A stretch of 32,393 bases of DNA from Parvularcula sp. BBD 1991-13 (GCA_001657385.1 LYSZ01000010.1:1-32393), one strand, 5' to 3'. Positions 1 through 9,055 are shown, counted from the stretch's first letter. Translations and numbers: made by a program. The notes: generated by a model from the sequence alone, not told the origin.

Positions 1-1437
1 CGCCTGCGGCGGGCGGCGGGTGAGACGCGCCGCCTGCGCGAGGGGCTGGACAAGGCGCGGCTCGACCTCGCCGCGAGCCGGTCGCGGGCGGATCAGGTCG
101 CGTCGCTGCAGGACGCGCTGACGGCGGAAAAGGACGCGCGCGCCCGTCTGGAGGCGTCGGCGGCGGCCAGCGAGGCCCGTCTCGCCGAGCGCGAGCGCGC
201 GCTGGCGGAGCTTCGCGCGCGGTTCGACGCCGAATTCAAGGCCGCCGCGTCGCAGATGCTGGACGGCGCGCACAAGGCGTTTCTTCAGCGCGCCAACGAA
301 ACTTTCGCCCGCTATCGTGAAAACGCCGAGGCGGAGGGCGAGCGCCGCCGCCGCGCCCTTGACGACCTTCTCAAGCCCGTGAGCGATACGCTCGTGCGCT
401 ACGAAAAGGGGCTCGCCGACATGCGCGCCGAGCAGCACAAATCGCGCGGCGAGCTTCAGGGCCAGATCGGCGCCCTCGCGCAGTCGACCCATGCGGTGCG
501 CGAGGAGGCGCAGAAGCTGGCCGCCGCCCTGCGGGCCGGGCCGAAGACGCGCGGGCGCTGGGGCGAGGAGCAGCTTCGCAACGTGGTCGAGATGGCGGGG
601 ATGAACGCCTATGTGGATTTCGTCGAGCAGGCGAGCCACGCCGACGGCGAGCGCCTGAAACAGCCGGACATGGTGGTGCGCCTGCCCGGCGGGCGCGTCA
701 TCGCGGTCGATTCCAAGGTCTCCCTCGGCGCTTACCTGGATGCGGTGGACGCGGACGCCGACGAGGCGCGCGCGCAGCACCTTGCGCGGCATGCGGAGGA
801 CTTGTGGAGCCACGTGAAGTCCCTCGCCAAGAAGGATTATGCTGCGTCCTTGCGCGACTCCCTCGATTACGTGGTGATGTTCGTGCCCGGAGAGAATTAC
901 TTCTCCGCCGCCCTGGAGTCGCGGCCCGGCCTTTATCAGGATGCGTTCGACCGCAAGATCCTGATCGCGACGCCGACCATACTGATCGCCATGCTGAAAT
1001 CGGCGGCGCTGAACTGGCGTCAGGAAAAGCTGACCGAAAACGCGCACGCGGTCGCGGCCATGGCCAAGGATCTTTACGACAGCCTGCGCGTCATGGGCGC
1101 GAACATGGCCGGTCTCGGCAAGGCGCTCGAAGGCACGGTCAAGAAATACAATGCGGCGGTGGGCGGGCTGGAGCAGCGGGTGATGCCGCGCGCGCGCAAA
1201 TTCGCCGAATACGAACTGCCCGGCGTGGACGAGGCGATCGAACGGCTCGGCCCCGTCGAGGCCGCGCCGCGCGAGTTGCGTTCCGGCCGGGATTTGCTGT
1301 TGCCGCTTGACGATCCCGAAGGCGCGCCCGGTGCGCCCGTCGCGAAAGACGGCGAGGCCGATGACGAGGCCCGCGACATGGCCGAAGAAAAAGATGGCGG
1401 CGCTGAAAATCCCGAGGGCCGTTCCGACGCCGCCTGA
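1..1437 (+). CDS. rmuC: DNA recombination protein RmuC, 5' end outside the window
   Basis: The frame is open from base 1, so the start lies upstream and 478 residues are visible. The first ~150 residues are charged, Ala/Arg/Glu-rich and helical, as expected of the coiled coil that precedes the RmuC core. The core follows: GRWGEEQLRNVVEMAGM, then QPDMVV and IAVDSK (Asp at 709-711), and FVPGENYFSAAL. RmuC proteins have been grouped with the PD-(D/E)XK nuclease fold, and the PD...DSK pair fits that signature. The family limits inversions and rearrangements at repeats; its biochemical role is poorly defined. The Asp/Glu/Ala-rich tail of about 40 residues is disordered-looking. In alphaproteobacteria rmuC commonly lies just upstream of def-fmt, as here, except that another gene intervenes. 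The gene ends 39 nt from the convergent gene at 1477. Family assignment is firm. Confidence 0.93.
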   Translation, partial: RLRRAAGETRRLREGLDKARLDLAASRSRADQVASLQDALTAEKDARARLEASAAASEARLAERERALAELRARFDAEFKAAASQMLDGAHKAFLQRANETFARYRENAEAEGERRRRALDDLLKPVSDTLVRYEKGLADMRAEQHKSRGELQGQIGALAQSTHAVREEAQKLAAALRAGPKTRGRWGEEQLRNVVEMAGMNAYVDFVEQASHADGERLKQPDMVVRLPGGRVIAVDSKVSLGAYLDAVDADADEARAQHLARHAEDLWSHVKSLAKKDYAASLRDSLDYVVMFVPGENYFSAALESRPGLYQDAFDRKILIATPTILIAMLKSAALNWRQEKLTENAHAVAAMAKDLYDSLRVMGANMAGLGKALEGTVKKYNAAVGGLEQRVMPRARKFAEYELPGVDEAIERLGPVEAAPRELRSGRDLLLPLDDPEGAPGAPVAKDGEADDEARDMAEEKDGGAENPEGRSDAA

Positions 1438-1476
1438 CGTCCGCGTCCCGATTTCAGCCCGGAAACTGGCCCGTCG

Positions 1477-3384
1477 TCAGCGCAACGGGAAAGGCGGCGT
1501 TCCGGTTTGCGGCGGGGCGGGCGGCGCATCCGGGGCCCGCGCGTCGTCTTCATGCGCCGCGCCGTGCGGCGCTTCGGGCTCGCTCCCGGCGGGCGCCCGC
1601 GGTCCGGCCCCGGCGCCGTTGCGCAGTTGCGCGCTGTCATCGTCCCCGGCCTCGTCGCCCCCGGCATCGTCATGCCCGTTGTCGAGATACCCGTTTTCGT
1701 CATGTCCGGCGTCGTCGTGACGCGCCTCGTCGTCGTCAGTCCCGCTGATATCGAAGGCGCTTCCGCCCGTCAGGGCGCTGATGGTGTAAAGGCTCGCCGT
1801 CAGCGAGGCGGGCGACGTTATCCAGATGCGCGCGCGGTAACTTTCCTGAACGATGTCTGCAAAACTGGCGTACAGCGTTGTCAGGATGTGTTCGGAGGGC
1901 GCGAACATCAGCGCGCAGTCGGCCGTTTCATCGGCCGCGATCTGCTTTTCCGCGATGTCGACGATCCGCCGCAGCATCAGCCGGCGAAATTCCGTCTCCG
2001 TTGTTTCGCTCTGGCCGTTCTCCAGGCGGCTGCGCTCATAAGCGTCGAACGCTTCCACGGGGAAGCGCGCGTCAATGGGGACGGGCGGCGCGCCGTCCGC
2101 CAGCTGGACCAGCGCGTCGACGGTGCGCCCGTTCGACAGCCGGCGCGCAAGCGCGTATCGGCCAGGCGGCAGGGCGTTGGCGAGAATGTCCGTAAGCTGA
2201 AGGCGTCCCGCGGTCGTCGCCGACATGCGCCCGCCAAGGGTGCGGTTCAGCTGGGCCACGTTTTTCGAAAGCGCCGCGACGCCCTCCGGCGCCGTCTCCA
2301 GCTTGTCCAGCCGCCGGGTCAGCGCGTCGATCGAAGTGGTCGAGGTCTCGCGCAGGGTTTCGAGCTGTTCGCCGATAAGATTGGCGAGTTCGGCGAAATG
2401 CGCCTCGGAAATCGCCGCTGCGGGGTCGAGCGCAGGCTCGGCCGGGGGCGGCGCCTGCCGGTCGATCTGCTCGGCCAGCCCGGTCAGGCGCTGATCGAGG
2501 TCGCGTTTCAACTGGTCAAGGCGCTCGGCGAACCCGTCTTCTAGGGCGCGCCGCATCCTGTCGAACTGTTGCATGTCGGCGGGCGCCGGCCGGCCCGGCG
2601 GTTTTGGGAAGGCGGCGAGGGCCGCCGCCGCCGAAGGCCCGCGCCGGCGCGCCTTTTCCTCCGCCTCTTCCCTGGCCTCGAGACGGCGCAACTCGCGCGC
2701 CTCGGCCTCGCGGCGGCGCGCTTCGACCTCGTCGTCGAGGGTTTTCAGGCGGATGTTCGGTTGCGCCGGCCGGCCGTCGTCCGTTCGCGGGGTTTCGGCG
2801 CGGGGCTTTTCGGTAAGGGCGTTTTCGGCGCGGTCAGACGGCGCCGTCTTGTCCGCGGGCTTATCTGCGGGCGCGTCTTCCTCCAGCGCCGCCATGTCTT
2901 CGCCGCCGGGCTGACGGTCAGCGGCTTTCGGCTTCTTCGCGAACAGGCCCGCGAAAGGCGATCCCCTCGATTTCCCGGCCTGGCGATGCGCCGCCGGCGG
3001 CGACGCGGCGGCCTCGTCTTCTTCGGCGCTCTCTTCGGCGCCGTTTTCAGGGACGTTTTCAGCGCCGGCCCCGGCGTGCGCATGGGCGTCTTCGTGCGCG
3101 CCGGCAAGGCCGCCAGGCGGCGCGTCGTCGTCGAAGGTGATTTCCGCGCTTTGCCCCGCCGGCTCGAAAAAGTCCGTCGGGGCGGCGGCCTTGCGCGCGG
3201 CCGGCCGCAGAACGCGGCCCCGGATGATCAGCAGGAGAACGAGCACGAAAACTGCGACGAACGCGGCGAATCCCGCCCACAGGGCGGGCGCGGGACCGGT
3301 CAGCGACGGCGGCGCGGGCGGAACGCCGATTTCGCTGTTTGCTTCCTCGACTGGCGTTTGCGCCAGGAACGGCGGCGCCGACAT
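1477..3384 (-). CDS. Membrane-anchored protein with a degenerate RmuC-like C-terminal domain
   Basis: This 635-residue protein has one transmembrane helix near residues 34-54, with few charges before it and RGR after it. A long Ala/Pro/Glu-rich linker (about 60-210) and a charged coiled coil (about 215-375) follow. Residues ~380-540 align by eye with RmuC. VDALVQL (D423) corresponds to PDMVVRL, VPIDARF (D438, R440) to IAVDSKV, and ALMFAPSEHILTTLY to VVMFVPGENYFSAAL. ITSPASLTASLYTISAL corresponds to ATPTILIAMLKSAAL. The Lys of the DxK pair is Arg here, so nuclease-type activity is doubtful. The last ~95 residues are rich in Asp, His and Gly. ATG 3384 is preceded by AGGGG seven bases away. It is convergent with true rmuC and divergent from def. 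The role is unknown; an RmuC paralogue tethered to the inner membrane is an inference. Confidence 0.8.
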   Translation of the reverse strand: MSAPPFLAQTPVEEANSEIGVPPAPPSLTGPAPALWAGFAAFVAVFVLVLLLIIRGRVLRPAARKAAAPTDFFEPAGQSAEITFDDDAPPGGLAGAHEDAHAHAGAGAENVPENGAEESAEEDEAAASPPAAHRQAGKSRGSPFAGLFAKKPKAADRQPGGEDMAALEEDAPADKPADKTAPSDRAENALTEKPRAETPRTDDGRPAQPNIRLKTLDDEVEARRREAEARELRRLEAREEAEEKARRRGPSAAAALAAFPKPPGRPAPADMQQFDRMRRALEDGFAERLDQLKRDLDQRLTGLAEQIDRQAPPPAEPALDPAAAISEAHFAELANLIGEQLETLRETSTTSIDALTRRLDKLETAPEGVAALSKNVAQLNRTLGGRMSATTAGRLQLTDILANALPPGRYALARRLSNGRTVDALVQLADGAPPVPIDARFPVEAFDAYERSRLENGQSETTETEFRRLMLRRIVDIAEKQIAADETADCALMFAPSEHILTTLYASFADIVQESYRARIWITSPASLTASLYTISALTGGSAFDISGTDDDEARHDDAGHDENGYLDNGHDDAGGDEAGDDDSAQLRNGAGAGPRAPAGSEPEAPHGAAHEDDARAPDAPPAPPQTGTPPFPLR

Positions 3385-3439
3385 GGCATACCCCTGACAA
3401 TACTCATGTGCGCAGATCCCCAGCTTATGGGAAAAGGCC

Positions 3440-3469
3440 TTGGAAAGCGAGGGTTTAGCGCGATATATG
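3440..3469 (+). promoter_or_regulatory. Candidate sigma70-type promoter for def-fmt-truA
   Basis: TTGGAA (3440-3445) and TATATG (3464-3469) are separated by 18 bases, about 60 bases before the def start, in the short divergent spacer. The match is moderate and was found by eye only. Confidence 0.35.
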
Positions 3470-3527
3470 TTTTCGCCTCAAAAGGGTGCGTCTTGACGCT
3501 CGCCCCTTGCCGCCATAGGTGACGATC

Positions 3528-4043
3528 ATGGCGATACGACCGATCCTCACCGCGCCGGACCCGTTCCTGCGCCAGGTCTCCAAACCCGTGGAGCGGGTCG
3601 ACGACGCCTTGCGCGCGCTCATGGACGACATGCTGGAGACCATGTACGACGCGCCCGGCATCGGGCTGGCGGCGATCCAGATCGGCGAGCCGCTTCGGGT
3701 CATCGTCATGGACCTCGCCGGGGAGGAAGAAGAGCCGGCCCCGCGCTACTTCGTCAATCCGGAAATACTCGACCCCTCCGAGGAGATGAACGTCTACCAG
3801 GAGGGGTGTCTGTCGGTGCCGGATTTCTTCGACGATGTCGAACGGCCCGCCCGCTGCCGCGTGCGCTATCTCGACTATCACGGAGAAGAGCAGGTGCTGG
3901 ACGCCGAGGGGCTGCTTGCGACCTGCATCCAGCACGAGATGGATCACCTCGAAGGCGTTCTGTTCATCGATCACCTCTCGCGCCTGAAACGCGACCGGGT
4001 TCTGAAAAAGCTTAAAAAAGAACAACGTCTCGCTGCTGAGTAG
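3528..4043 (+). CDS. def: Peptide deformylase
   Basis: Removes the N-formyl group from nascent polypeptides in the cytoplasm, using a metal ion (usually Fe2+). All three family motifs are present in the 171-residue product: [10 protein letters not shown] (44-53), EGCLSVP with metal ligand C94, and HEMDH with ligands H136 and H140 and catalytic E137. ATG 3528 was chosen because AGGTGA (3517-3522) sits five bases upstream; the in-frame GTG at 3519 lies inside that site. Length is normal. fmt follows after 49 bases, so the enzymes that remove and add the formyl group are encoded together, the classic arrangement. The C-terminus is Lys-rich (KKLKKEQ), as in many alphaproteobacterial homologues. 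Confidence 0.97.
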   Translation: MAIRPILTAPDPFLRQVSKPVERVDDALRALMDDMLETMYDAPGIGLAAIQIGEPLRVIVMDLAGEEEEPAPRYFVNPEILDPSEEMNVYQEGCLSVPDFFDDVERPARCRVRYLDYHGEEQVLDAEGLLATCIQHEMDHLEGVLFIDHLSRLKRDRVLKKLKKEQRLAAE

Positions 4044-4092
4044 GGGCTGCTAAAACCGGGCCCGACGGCGGGATGTTAAAAGGGCAGTTGCG

Positions 4093-5010
4093 ATGCGGAT
4101 CGCTTTCATGGGAACGCCTGATTTCGCCGCGGCCGCGCTTGCCGAGCTGCTGGCCGCAAGGCACGAGGTCGCCGCGGTCTACACCCGCGCGCCCCGGCCG
4201 TCCGGCCGCGGCCACAAGCTGAAGCCCTCGCCGGTCCACCAACTCGCCGACGCGCATGGCCTGGACGTGCGCACCCCGAAGACTTTCAAATCCGCCGAGG
4301 AACGCGAGGCGTTCGCCGCCCTCGATCTCGACGTCGCGGTCGTGGCGGCGTACGGGCTTATTCTGCCGCCGGCGGTGCTCGACGCGCCCCGGCATGGCTG
4401 CGTCAATCTGCATGCGTCGCTCTTGCCGCGCTGGCGCGGGGCGGCGCCGATCCAGCGCGCCATCATGGCGGGCGACGCGCGCACCGGGGTTCAGGTGATG
4501 CGGATGGAGGAAGGGCTCGACACCGGGCCGGTGCTGCTGTCCGAAATCGTCGAGATCGCGCCGGACGACACGGCGGGCTCCCTGCATGACCGCCTGACGC
4601 GCGTCGCGGCGCAGCTCGCCCCGCGGGCGCTGGCCGCGCTTGAACGCGGCGCGTTGATCGAAACGCCGCAGTCGGAAGAGGGCGTGACATATGCGGAAAA
4701 GATCACTCCGGAGGAAGCGCGCATCGACTGGTCCCGCCCCGCCGCCCGGGTCGACGCCCATATTCGCGGTCTGTCGCCTTTTCCGGGCGCGTGGTTCGCC
4801 GCCGGCGACGCCCGGGTCAAGGCGCTCCTGTCGAGACCGGCCGACGGGCGCGGCGCGCCGGGCGAAATTCTGCAAGCGGATGAACAGCTCGTCGTCGCCT
4901 GCGGCGAGGGGGCGGTGGCGCTGTTGACGCTTCAGCGCGCGGGCAAGCGGGCGCAGGACGCGGCGACGTTTCTGCGCGGGTTTGCGTTGACGGCCGGCGA
5001 GCGGCTTTAG
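4093..5010 (+). CDS. fmt: Methionyl-tRNA formyltransferase
   Basis: Transfers a formyl group from 10-formyl-tetrahydrofolate to Met-tRNA(fMet) for translation initiation. The 305-residue protein begins [12 protein letters not shown], the Rossmann-like start of the formyltransferase domain. The catalytic triad is visible: N105 and H107 in [14 protein letters not shown], and D143 in GLDTGPV. The GHKLKPSPV loop (40-48) is also present. The C-terminal tRNA-binding domain runs from about residue 205 ([23 protein letters not shown]). ATG 4093 has an AAAGGG-type ribosome site just upstream. It lies between def and truA and is probably co-transcribed with both. Confidence 0.97.
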   Translation: MRIAFMGTPDFAAAALAELLAARHEVAAVYTRAPRPSGRGHKLKPSPVHQLADAHGLDVRTPKTFKSAEEREAFAALDLDVAVVAAYGLILPPAVLDAPRHGCVNLHASLLPRWRGAAPIQRAIMAGDARTGVQVMRMEEGLDTGPVLLSEIVEIAPDDTAGSLHDRLTRVAAQLAPRALAALERGALIETPQSEEGVTYAEKITPEEARIDWSRPAARVDAHIRGLSPFPGAWFAAGDARVKALLSRPADGRGAPGEILQADEQLVVACGEGAVALLTLQRAGKRAQDAATFLRGFALTAGERL

Positions 5011-5013
5011 GCC

Positions 5014-5754
5014 ATGCCGCGATACAAGCTAACCGTCGAATATCACGGCGGCCCGTTTGTCGGCTGGCAGCGCCAGGATAACGGGCTGTCGGTGCAGGCG
5101 GTGCTGGAAGACGCCGCGCGGGCGTTGTGCGGGGCGCCGGCGACGGCCCACGCGGCGGGCCGCACCGACGCCGGCGTTCACGCCTTCGCCATGGCGGCGC
5201 ATATCGATCTGCCCAAGGATTATGGCGAGGACGTCGTGCGCGACGCCCTCAACCATCACATGAAGCCGCGGCCCGTCGCGGTGCTCTCCGCCGAGGCGCG
5301 GACGGATGATTTTCATGCGCGCTTTTCCTGCGTGCGGCGCGCTTACGAGTATCGCATCGTCAACCGCCGCCCGCCGCTCACGCTGGAGGCGGGCCTTGCC
5401 TGGCGCGTCGCCGAGCCTCTCGACGCGGCGGCGATGCACCAGGCCGCGCAGACGCTGGTCGGCCGTCACGACTTCACCACGTTTCGGGCTTCCGCCTGTC
5501 AGGCGGACAGCCCTGTCAAAACCCTCGAGGAAATATCGGTGACGCGCGCGGGCGAGACGGTGTTCATCCGCTGCGCGGCGCGGTCCTTCCTGCATCACCA
5601 GGTGCGGTCCTTCGCCGGCTCGCTGGTCGAGGTCGGGCGCGGCAAGTGGCGCGCGGCGGATCTGAAAGCCGCGCTCGAAGCGCGCGACCGTAAAGCCTGC
5701 GCCCCGGTCGCGCCGCCGGACGGGCTTTATTTTCTTCGCGCCGACTACGCGTAA
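5014..5754 (+). CDS. truA: tRNA pseudouridine(38-40) synthase TruA
   Basis: Isomerises uridines 38-40 in the anticodon stem-loop of many tRNAs. The signature GRTDAGVHA contains the catalytic aspartate D52. The N-terminus (YKLTVEYHGGPFVGWQRQ) and the FLHHQVRSFAGSLVEVGRG segment near residues 190-210 are typical of the family. The 246-residue length is normal. The ATG lies three bases after the fmt stop, which implies translational coupling within the def-fmt-truA operon. The next gene is convergent and begins its 3' end 13 bases away, so the operon ends here. Confidence 0.97.
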   Translation: MPRYKLTVEYHGGPFVGWQRQDNGLSVQAVLEDAARALCGAPATAHAAGRTDAGVHAFAMAAHIDLPKDYGEDVVRDALNHHMKPRPVAVLSAEARTDDFHARFSCVRRAYEYRIVNRRPPLTLEAGLAWRVAEPLDAAAMHQAAQTLVGRHDFTTFRASACQADSPVKTLEEISVTRAGETVFIRCAARSFLHHQVRSFAGSLVEVGRGKWRAADLKAALEARDRKACAPVAPPDGLYFLRADYA

Positions 5755-5767
5755 ATCGTCCGTCCGT

Positions 5768-6523
5768 TTACGGATCGGCTTTCCTGGCCACGTAAAAGCC
5801 ATAGCTGAAGAACGCGCCGTAGCGTTCGTAAAGCGCGATCTCGTCTTGTTCCGCATCCACGATCGCCCGGGCCGCCGCGGCGCCGTCGTTTCGCGCAAGA
5901 AAATCCCCGAACCGCGCCTGCAACGGGCGGTAGTAATTGTCGAGCCAGCAATGGTCGGGCAGCGGAAAATATCCGATGGGGGAATATCCGTTCGCTTCGA
6001 GAACCGCCATTTTCTCCGCCGCCGTTGCGACGTCCGCATACTGTTCCGTCCAGCGCCGCTCCAGTTCGGCGGGCCTGTCGCCGGTCAGCCAGGTGAGATC
6101 CGACACGGCCAGCACGCCGCCGGGTTTCAACAGGCGCCGCCATCCCCTGACCCCGGTCTCGAAGCCGATATTGTAGATCGCGCCTTCCGACCAGATCGCG
6201 TCCAGGGACTGATTCTCGAAGGAAAGCGCGTCCATGGAGGCCGCGAGGGGGCGGATCCGTCCGCGCAGGCCCGCGTCGCGCGCGGCGGCGTCAAGGCGGT
6301 CCAGAAAATCCGTCAGGAAATCGACCGCGATAATGTCCGCGTCGAGCGTTTGCGCGAGAATGAGCGTCGACGCCCCGGTCCCGCAGCCGATATCGGCGAT
6401 CTTCAGGTTTTTTCCTTGCGCAAGGTTCGACAGCTCGATAGCGCGGCGCGTTTCATCCGGCCCGCCGGGACCCTGGCGCGCGCCGCCGAGATGCAGATCC
6501 GCGAGGAGGGCGAGATCGTCCAT
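5768..6523 (-). CDS. SAM-dependent class I methyltransferase
   Basis: The 251-residue protein carries methyltransferase motif I, IADIGCGTG (42-50), then the acidic motif II region (IIAVDF) and a motif like LLKPGGVLAVSDL near 131-143. These define a Rossmann-fold SAM-binding domain. The substrate cannot be told from the sequence; the WSEGAIYNIGFETGVRGW segment and the small-molecule-type C-terminus favour a small-molecule substrate over nucleic acid. The ATG is nine bases past the dapE stop, so it is probably the last gene of the dap run. A GAGG ribosome site overlaps the dapE 3' end. A lysine-pathway role is not implied by the sequence, only co-expression. Confidence 0.85.
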   Translation of the reverse strand: MDDLALLADLHLGGARQGPGGPDETRRAIELSNLAQGKNLKIADIGCGTGASTLILAQTLDADIIAVDFLTDFLDRLDAAARDAGLRGRIRPLAASMDALSFENQSLDAIWSEGAIYNIGFETGVRGWRRLLKPGGVLAVSDLTWLTGDRPAELERRWTEQYADVATAAEKMAVLEANGYSPIGYFPLPDHCWLDNYYRPLQARFGDFLARNDGAAAARAIVDAEQDEIALYERYGAFFSYGFYVARKADP

Positions 6524-6532
6524 GCCGACGCC

Positions 6533-7699
6533 TCAGGATTGTTCGGACACGGCCGAAAACCGCGCGTAATAGTCTTCAAGTATCGCCTCGTAAATGTCCG
6601 TAAGCGTTTCGATGTCGGCGACGGCGACATTTTCATCCGTCTGGTGCATGGTCGCGCCGACAAGACCGAATTCAGCAACCGGCGCGACATCCTTGATAAA
6701 GCGCGCGTCCGACGTCCCGCCCGAAGTGGACAACTCGGGCTTGCGCCCCGTCCGCGCCTCGACGCAGTCGCTGAGAAGGGTGAGATATGGTTCGTCCGTG
6801 GTCAGAAACGCCTCGCCGGAAACGACCGCCTCCAGGCTGTAGCGAACGCCGAGTTCCGCGGCGCGGGCGTCGAGTTGCTCGCGCAGCCACGCCTCGACCG
6901 TGGCGCCGGTCCAGTTCGGGTTGAAACGGATGTTGAACCGCGCCGTCGCTTTTTCCGGGATGACGTTATGCGCCGGATTGCCGATATGAATGTCCGTCAC
7001 CTGAAGGCTGGAAGGCTGAAAGCGCGCATATCCGTCGTCGAGGGGCGTTTCGCAAAGATGCAGGAGCTTGCGCAGAAGGGCGGGGATCGGATTATCCGCG
7101 CGGTGCGGATAGGCGACATGCCCCTGGCGGCCGTTGACGGTGAGCCAGCAATTGATGCTGCCGCGCCGGCCGACCTTGATCATCTCGCCCATCGCTTCGG
7201 GGTTGGACGGCTCGCCGACAAGGCAGTGGTCAATGGCGATTTTTTTGGCGCGAAGCCAGTCGAGCATCTTGCGGGTGCCGTTGACGGCCGGGCCTTCCTC
7301 GTCGCCGGTGATGAGAAAGGACAAGGAGCCCGTCACCCTGCCCGCCGCCAGCGTGCGCGCCGCCGCGGCGACGAAGGCGGCGATCGCCGCCTTCATGTCC
7401 GCCGCGCCCCGCCCCCACAGACGGCCGTCCTTCAGCGTCGCCTCGAAGGGCGGGTCGCTCCACGCCGCTTCGTCTCCCGGCGGGACGACGTCCGTATGCC
7501 CCGCAAAGCAGAAATGGGGCCGCGCTTCGCCGTAACGGGCGTAGAGATTGTCGACATCCTCGAATTTCAGGCGCGTGCACGCAAAGCCGAGCGCGGCGAG
7601 CGAGGCTTCGAGGACGTCCAGCGCCCCCTCGTCCGCCGGGGTCACGGAGGGTCGCCGGATCAGGGCGCAGGCAAGGTCGATGGGATCGATATGGGCCAT
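6533..7699 (-). CDS. dapE: Succinyl-diaminopimelate desuccinylase
   Basis: Hydrolyses N-succinyl-LL-2,6-diaminopimelate to LL-diaminopimelate and succinate, in the succinylase branch of lysine and peptidoglycan-precursor synthesis. This is a di-zinc M20 peptidase-family enzyme of 388 residues. Visible metal and catalytic residues are H68 and D70 in FAGHTDVVPPGD, bridging D101 in WGRGAADMK, E134/E135 in TGDEEGP, E163 in VGEPSNPE, and H352 in GATMHQTDENV. The dimerisation (lid) domain lies at about 180-295. DapD, which makes the succinylated intermediate chain, is encoded two genes upstream, with a ClbS-like gene between. The start is four bases after that gene's stop. Confidence 0.97.
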   Translation of the reverse strand: MAHIDPIDLACALIRRPSVTPADEGALDVLEASLAALGFACTRLKFEDVDNLYARYGEARPHFCFAGHTDVVPPGDEAAWSDPPFEATLKDGRLWGRGAADMKAAIAAFVAAAARTLAAGRVTGSLSFLITGDEEGPAVNGTRKMLDWLRAKKIAIDHCLVGEPSNPEAMGEMIKVGRRGSINCWLTVNGRQGHVAYPHRADNPIPALLRKLLHLCETPLDDGYARFQPSSLQVTDIHIGNPAHNVIPEKATARFNIRFNPNWTGATVEAWLREQLDARAAELGVRYSLEAVVSGEAFLTTDEPYLTLLSDCVEARTGRKPELSTSGGTSDARFIKDVAPVAEFGLVGATMHQTDENVAVADIETLTDIYEAILEDYYARFSAVSEQS

Positions 7700-7703
7700 A
7701 GGC

Positions 7704-8207
7704 TTACAGATAGCCGGTTTTTTTCCTGATTTCGCGGATATATTTCGCCGCAGAGCGGTAATGGCTCGGTCCGGAGGATTCCGCCCATCGCCCCAGCGTC
7801 CATTTGTTGGTCCAGTTGTAGGGGCTGGGCCCGTAAAGCGTTTTTTCGTCGAGTCCGGCGAGGAGCTTGACGAGCTTTTTGTGGGCGCGTTTTAGCCGGT
7901 CTTTCGCCGCGGGCCACGCCACGTCCCGGGTCTCTTCGCGAATCCTGGCGTTGTACGCCTTCAACTGGTTCCATTTATAGCCCGGCGCGGGGGTGACCAC
8001 CTCCCTGCCGGCCTCGCCGTCTTTGTACCATTTGAAAAAGAGGTTGATCCAGTGAACGCGGTGCAGGATCGTGTCCTTGATCGTGATCGCGTCTTCCGGA
8101 TGCGGCGTCGCCGCCTGCGTCTCGTCCACGCCGTCAAGGGTTTTCCGGAGCTTGTCGAACTCCTTTTCCGTCAACGCAATCAAGTCCTGCTTGCTGGTTA
8201 CGGCCAT
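7704..8207 (-). CDS. ClbS/DfsB-like (DinB-fold) four-helix-bundle protein
   Basis: The 167-residue product starts MAVTSKQDLIALTEKEFDKL and continues with a helix-rich body: HRVHWINLFFKWYKDG, PAPGYKWNQLKAYNARI, and a C-terminal WTNKWTLGRWAESSGPSHY segment. This pattern is characteristic of the ClbS/DfsB family (DUF1706). Its best-known member, ClbS, is a cyclopropane hydrolase that protects colibactin producers; other members have no assigned substrate. ATG 8207 was chosen over the much longer open frame upstream, which is only the antisense of dapD, because a GGAAGG site lies just ahead and homology begins there. It sits between dapD and dapE with gaps of 17 and 4 bases, so it is part of the operon. 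Its function here is unknown; a resistance or housekeeping hydrolase role would be guesswork. Confidence 0.85.
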   Translation of the reverse strand: MAVTSKQDLIALTEKEFDKLRKTLDGVDETQAATPHPEDAITIKDTILHRVHWINLFFKWYKDGEAGREVVTPAPGYKWNQLKAYNARIREETRDVAWPAAKDRLKRAHKKLVKLLAGLDEKTLYGPSPYNWTNKWTLGRWAESSGPSHYRSAAKYIREIRKKTGYL

Positions 8208-8224
8208 GGGGCGGCCTTCCCGTT

Positions 8225-9055
8225 CTAGTTCCTCAACAGTTCGTTTACGGATGTCTTGGCGCGGGTCCGCTCGTCGACCTGCTTGACGATGACCGCGCAG
8301 TAAAGGCTGGTCCGGCCGTTCGCGGCGCCAAGCGCGCCCGGAACCACCACGGCGTAGGGCGGCACCTCGCCATAGCTGATCTCGCCGGTCTCTCGGTTGA
8401 CGATCTTGGTCGACGCGCCGAGATAAACGCCCATGGACAGAACCGCGCCCTCGCGCACGATCACGCCTTCGGCCACTTCCGAGCGCGCGCCGATGAAACA
8501 GTTGTCCTCGATGACGACCGGGCCCGCCTGCAACGGTTCGAGCACGCCGCCGATGCCGACGCCGCCGGAGATATGGCAGTTCGCGCCGATCTGCGCGCAG
8601 GACCCGACGGTCGCCCAGGTGTCGATCATCGCGCCTTCGCCCACATAAGCGCCGATATTGACATAGGACGGCATCAACACGGCGGAGGGCGCCACGAACG
8701 AGCCCCGACGCACGGCGCAGGGGGGCACGGCGCGAAAGCCGGCCTTTGTGAAATCGTCCGGGGTCCAGCCTTCGAACTTCGACGGAACCTTGTCCCACCA
8801 GGCGCCGCCGCCCGGTCCGCCCTCGATCATGACGTTGGGGAAAAGGCGGAAGGACAGGAGCACCGCTTTTTTCAGCCATTGATGGACGATCCAGTCGCCG
8901 TTCGCTTTTTCCGCCACCCGCGCTTCGCCGGCGTCGAGCATCTCCAAGGCTGCGACGACGGCGTCGCGCGTCTCGCCTTCCGTTTGCGGAGAAATGTCGG
9001 CGCGCGCCTCCCAGGCGGCGTCGATCACGGCCTGAAGCTCGGATGGTGAGGTCAT
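8225..9055 (-). CDS. dapD: Tetrahydrodipicolinate N-succinyltransferase
   Basis: Transfers succinyl from succinyl-CoA to 2,3,4,5-tetrahydrodipicolinate, the step that commits the succinylase branch to diaminopimelate. The 276-residue protein has the DapD N-terminal helical domain (about 1-100, with [18 protein letters not shown]). A left-handed beta-helix follows, with hexapeptide-type repeats (about 105-225) such as [33 protein letters not shown] and [13 protein letters not shown] trimer is expected from the family. The start has an AGAGAG ribosome site. It leads the dapD / ClbS-like / dapE run, and a nucleotidase gene lies 54 bases upstream on the same strand. Confidence 0.97.
   Translation of the reverse strand: MTSPSELQAVIDAAWEARADISPQTEGETRDAVVAALEMLDAGEARVAEKANGDWIVHQWLKKAVLLSFRLFPNVMIEGGPGGGAWWDKVPSKFEGWTPDDFTKAGFRAVPPCAVRRGSFVAPSAVLMPSYVNIGAYVGEGAMIDTWATVGSCAQIGANCHISGGVGIGGVLEPLQAGPVVIEDNCFIGARSEVAEGVIVREGAVLSMGVYLGASTKIVNRETGEISYGEVPPYAVVVPGALGAANGRTSLYCAVIVKQVDERTRAKTSVNELLRN

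Noticed and set aside
5846-7729. Plus-strand 627-codon open frame opposite dapE and the methyltransferase
   Set aside because: High GC produces long antisense frames. The opposite strand encodes two clear enzymes, and this translation is low-complexity Arg-rich.
8208-8879. N-terminal extension of the ClbS-like frame into the dapD region
   Set aside because: It is an out-of-frame overlap of dapD, Arg-rich and without homology. ATG 8207 with its ribosome site explains the gene.
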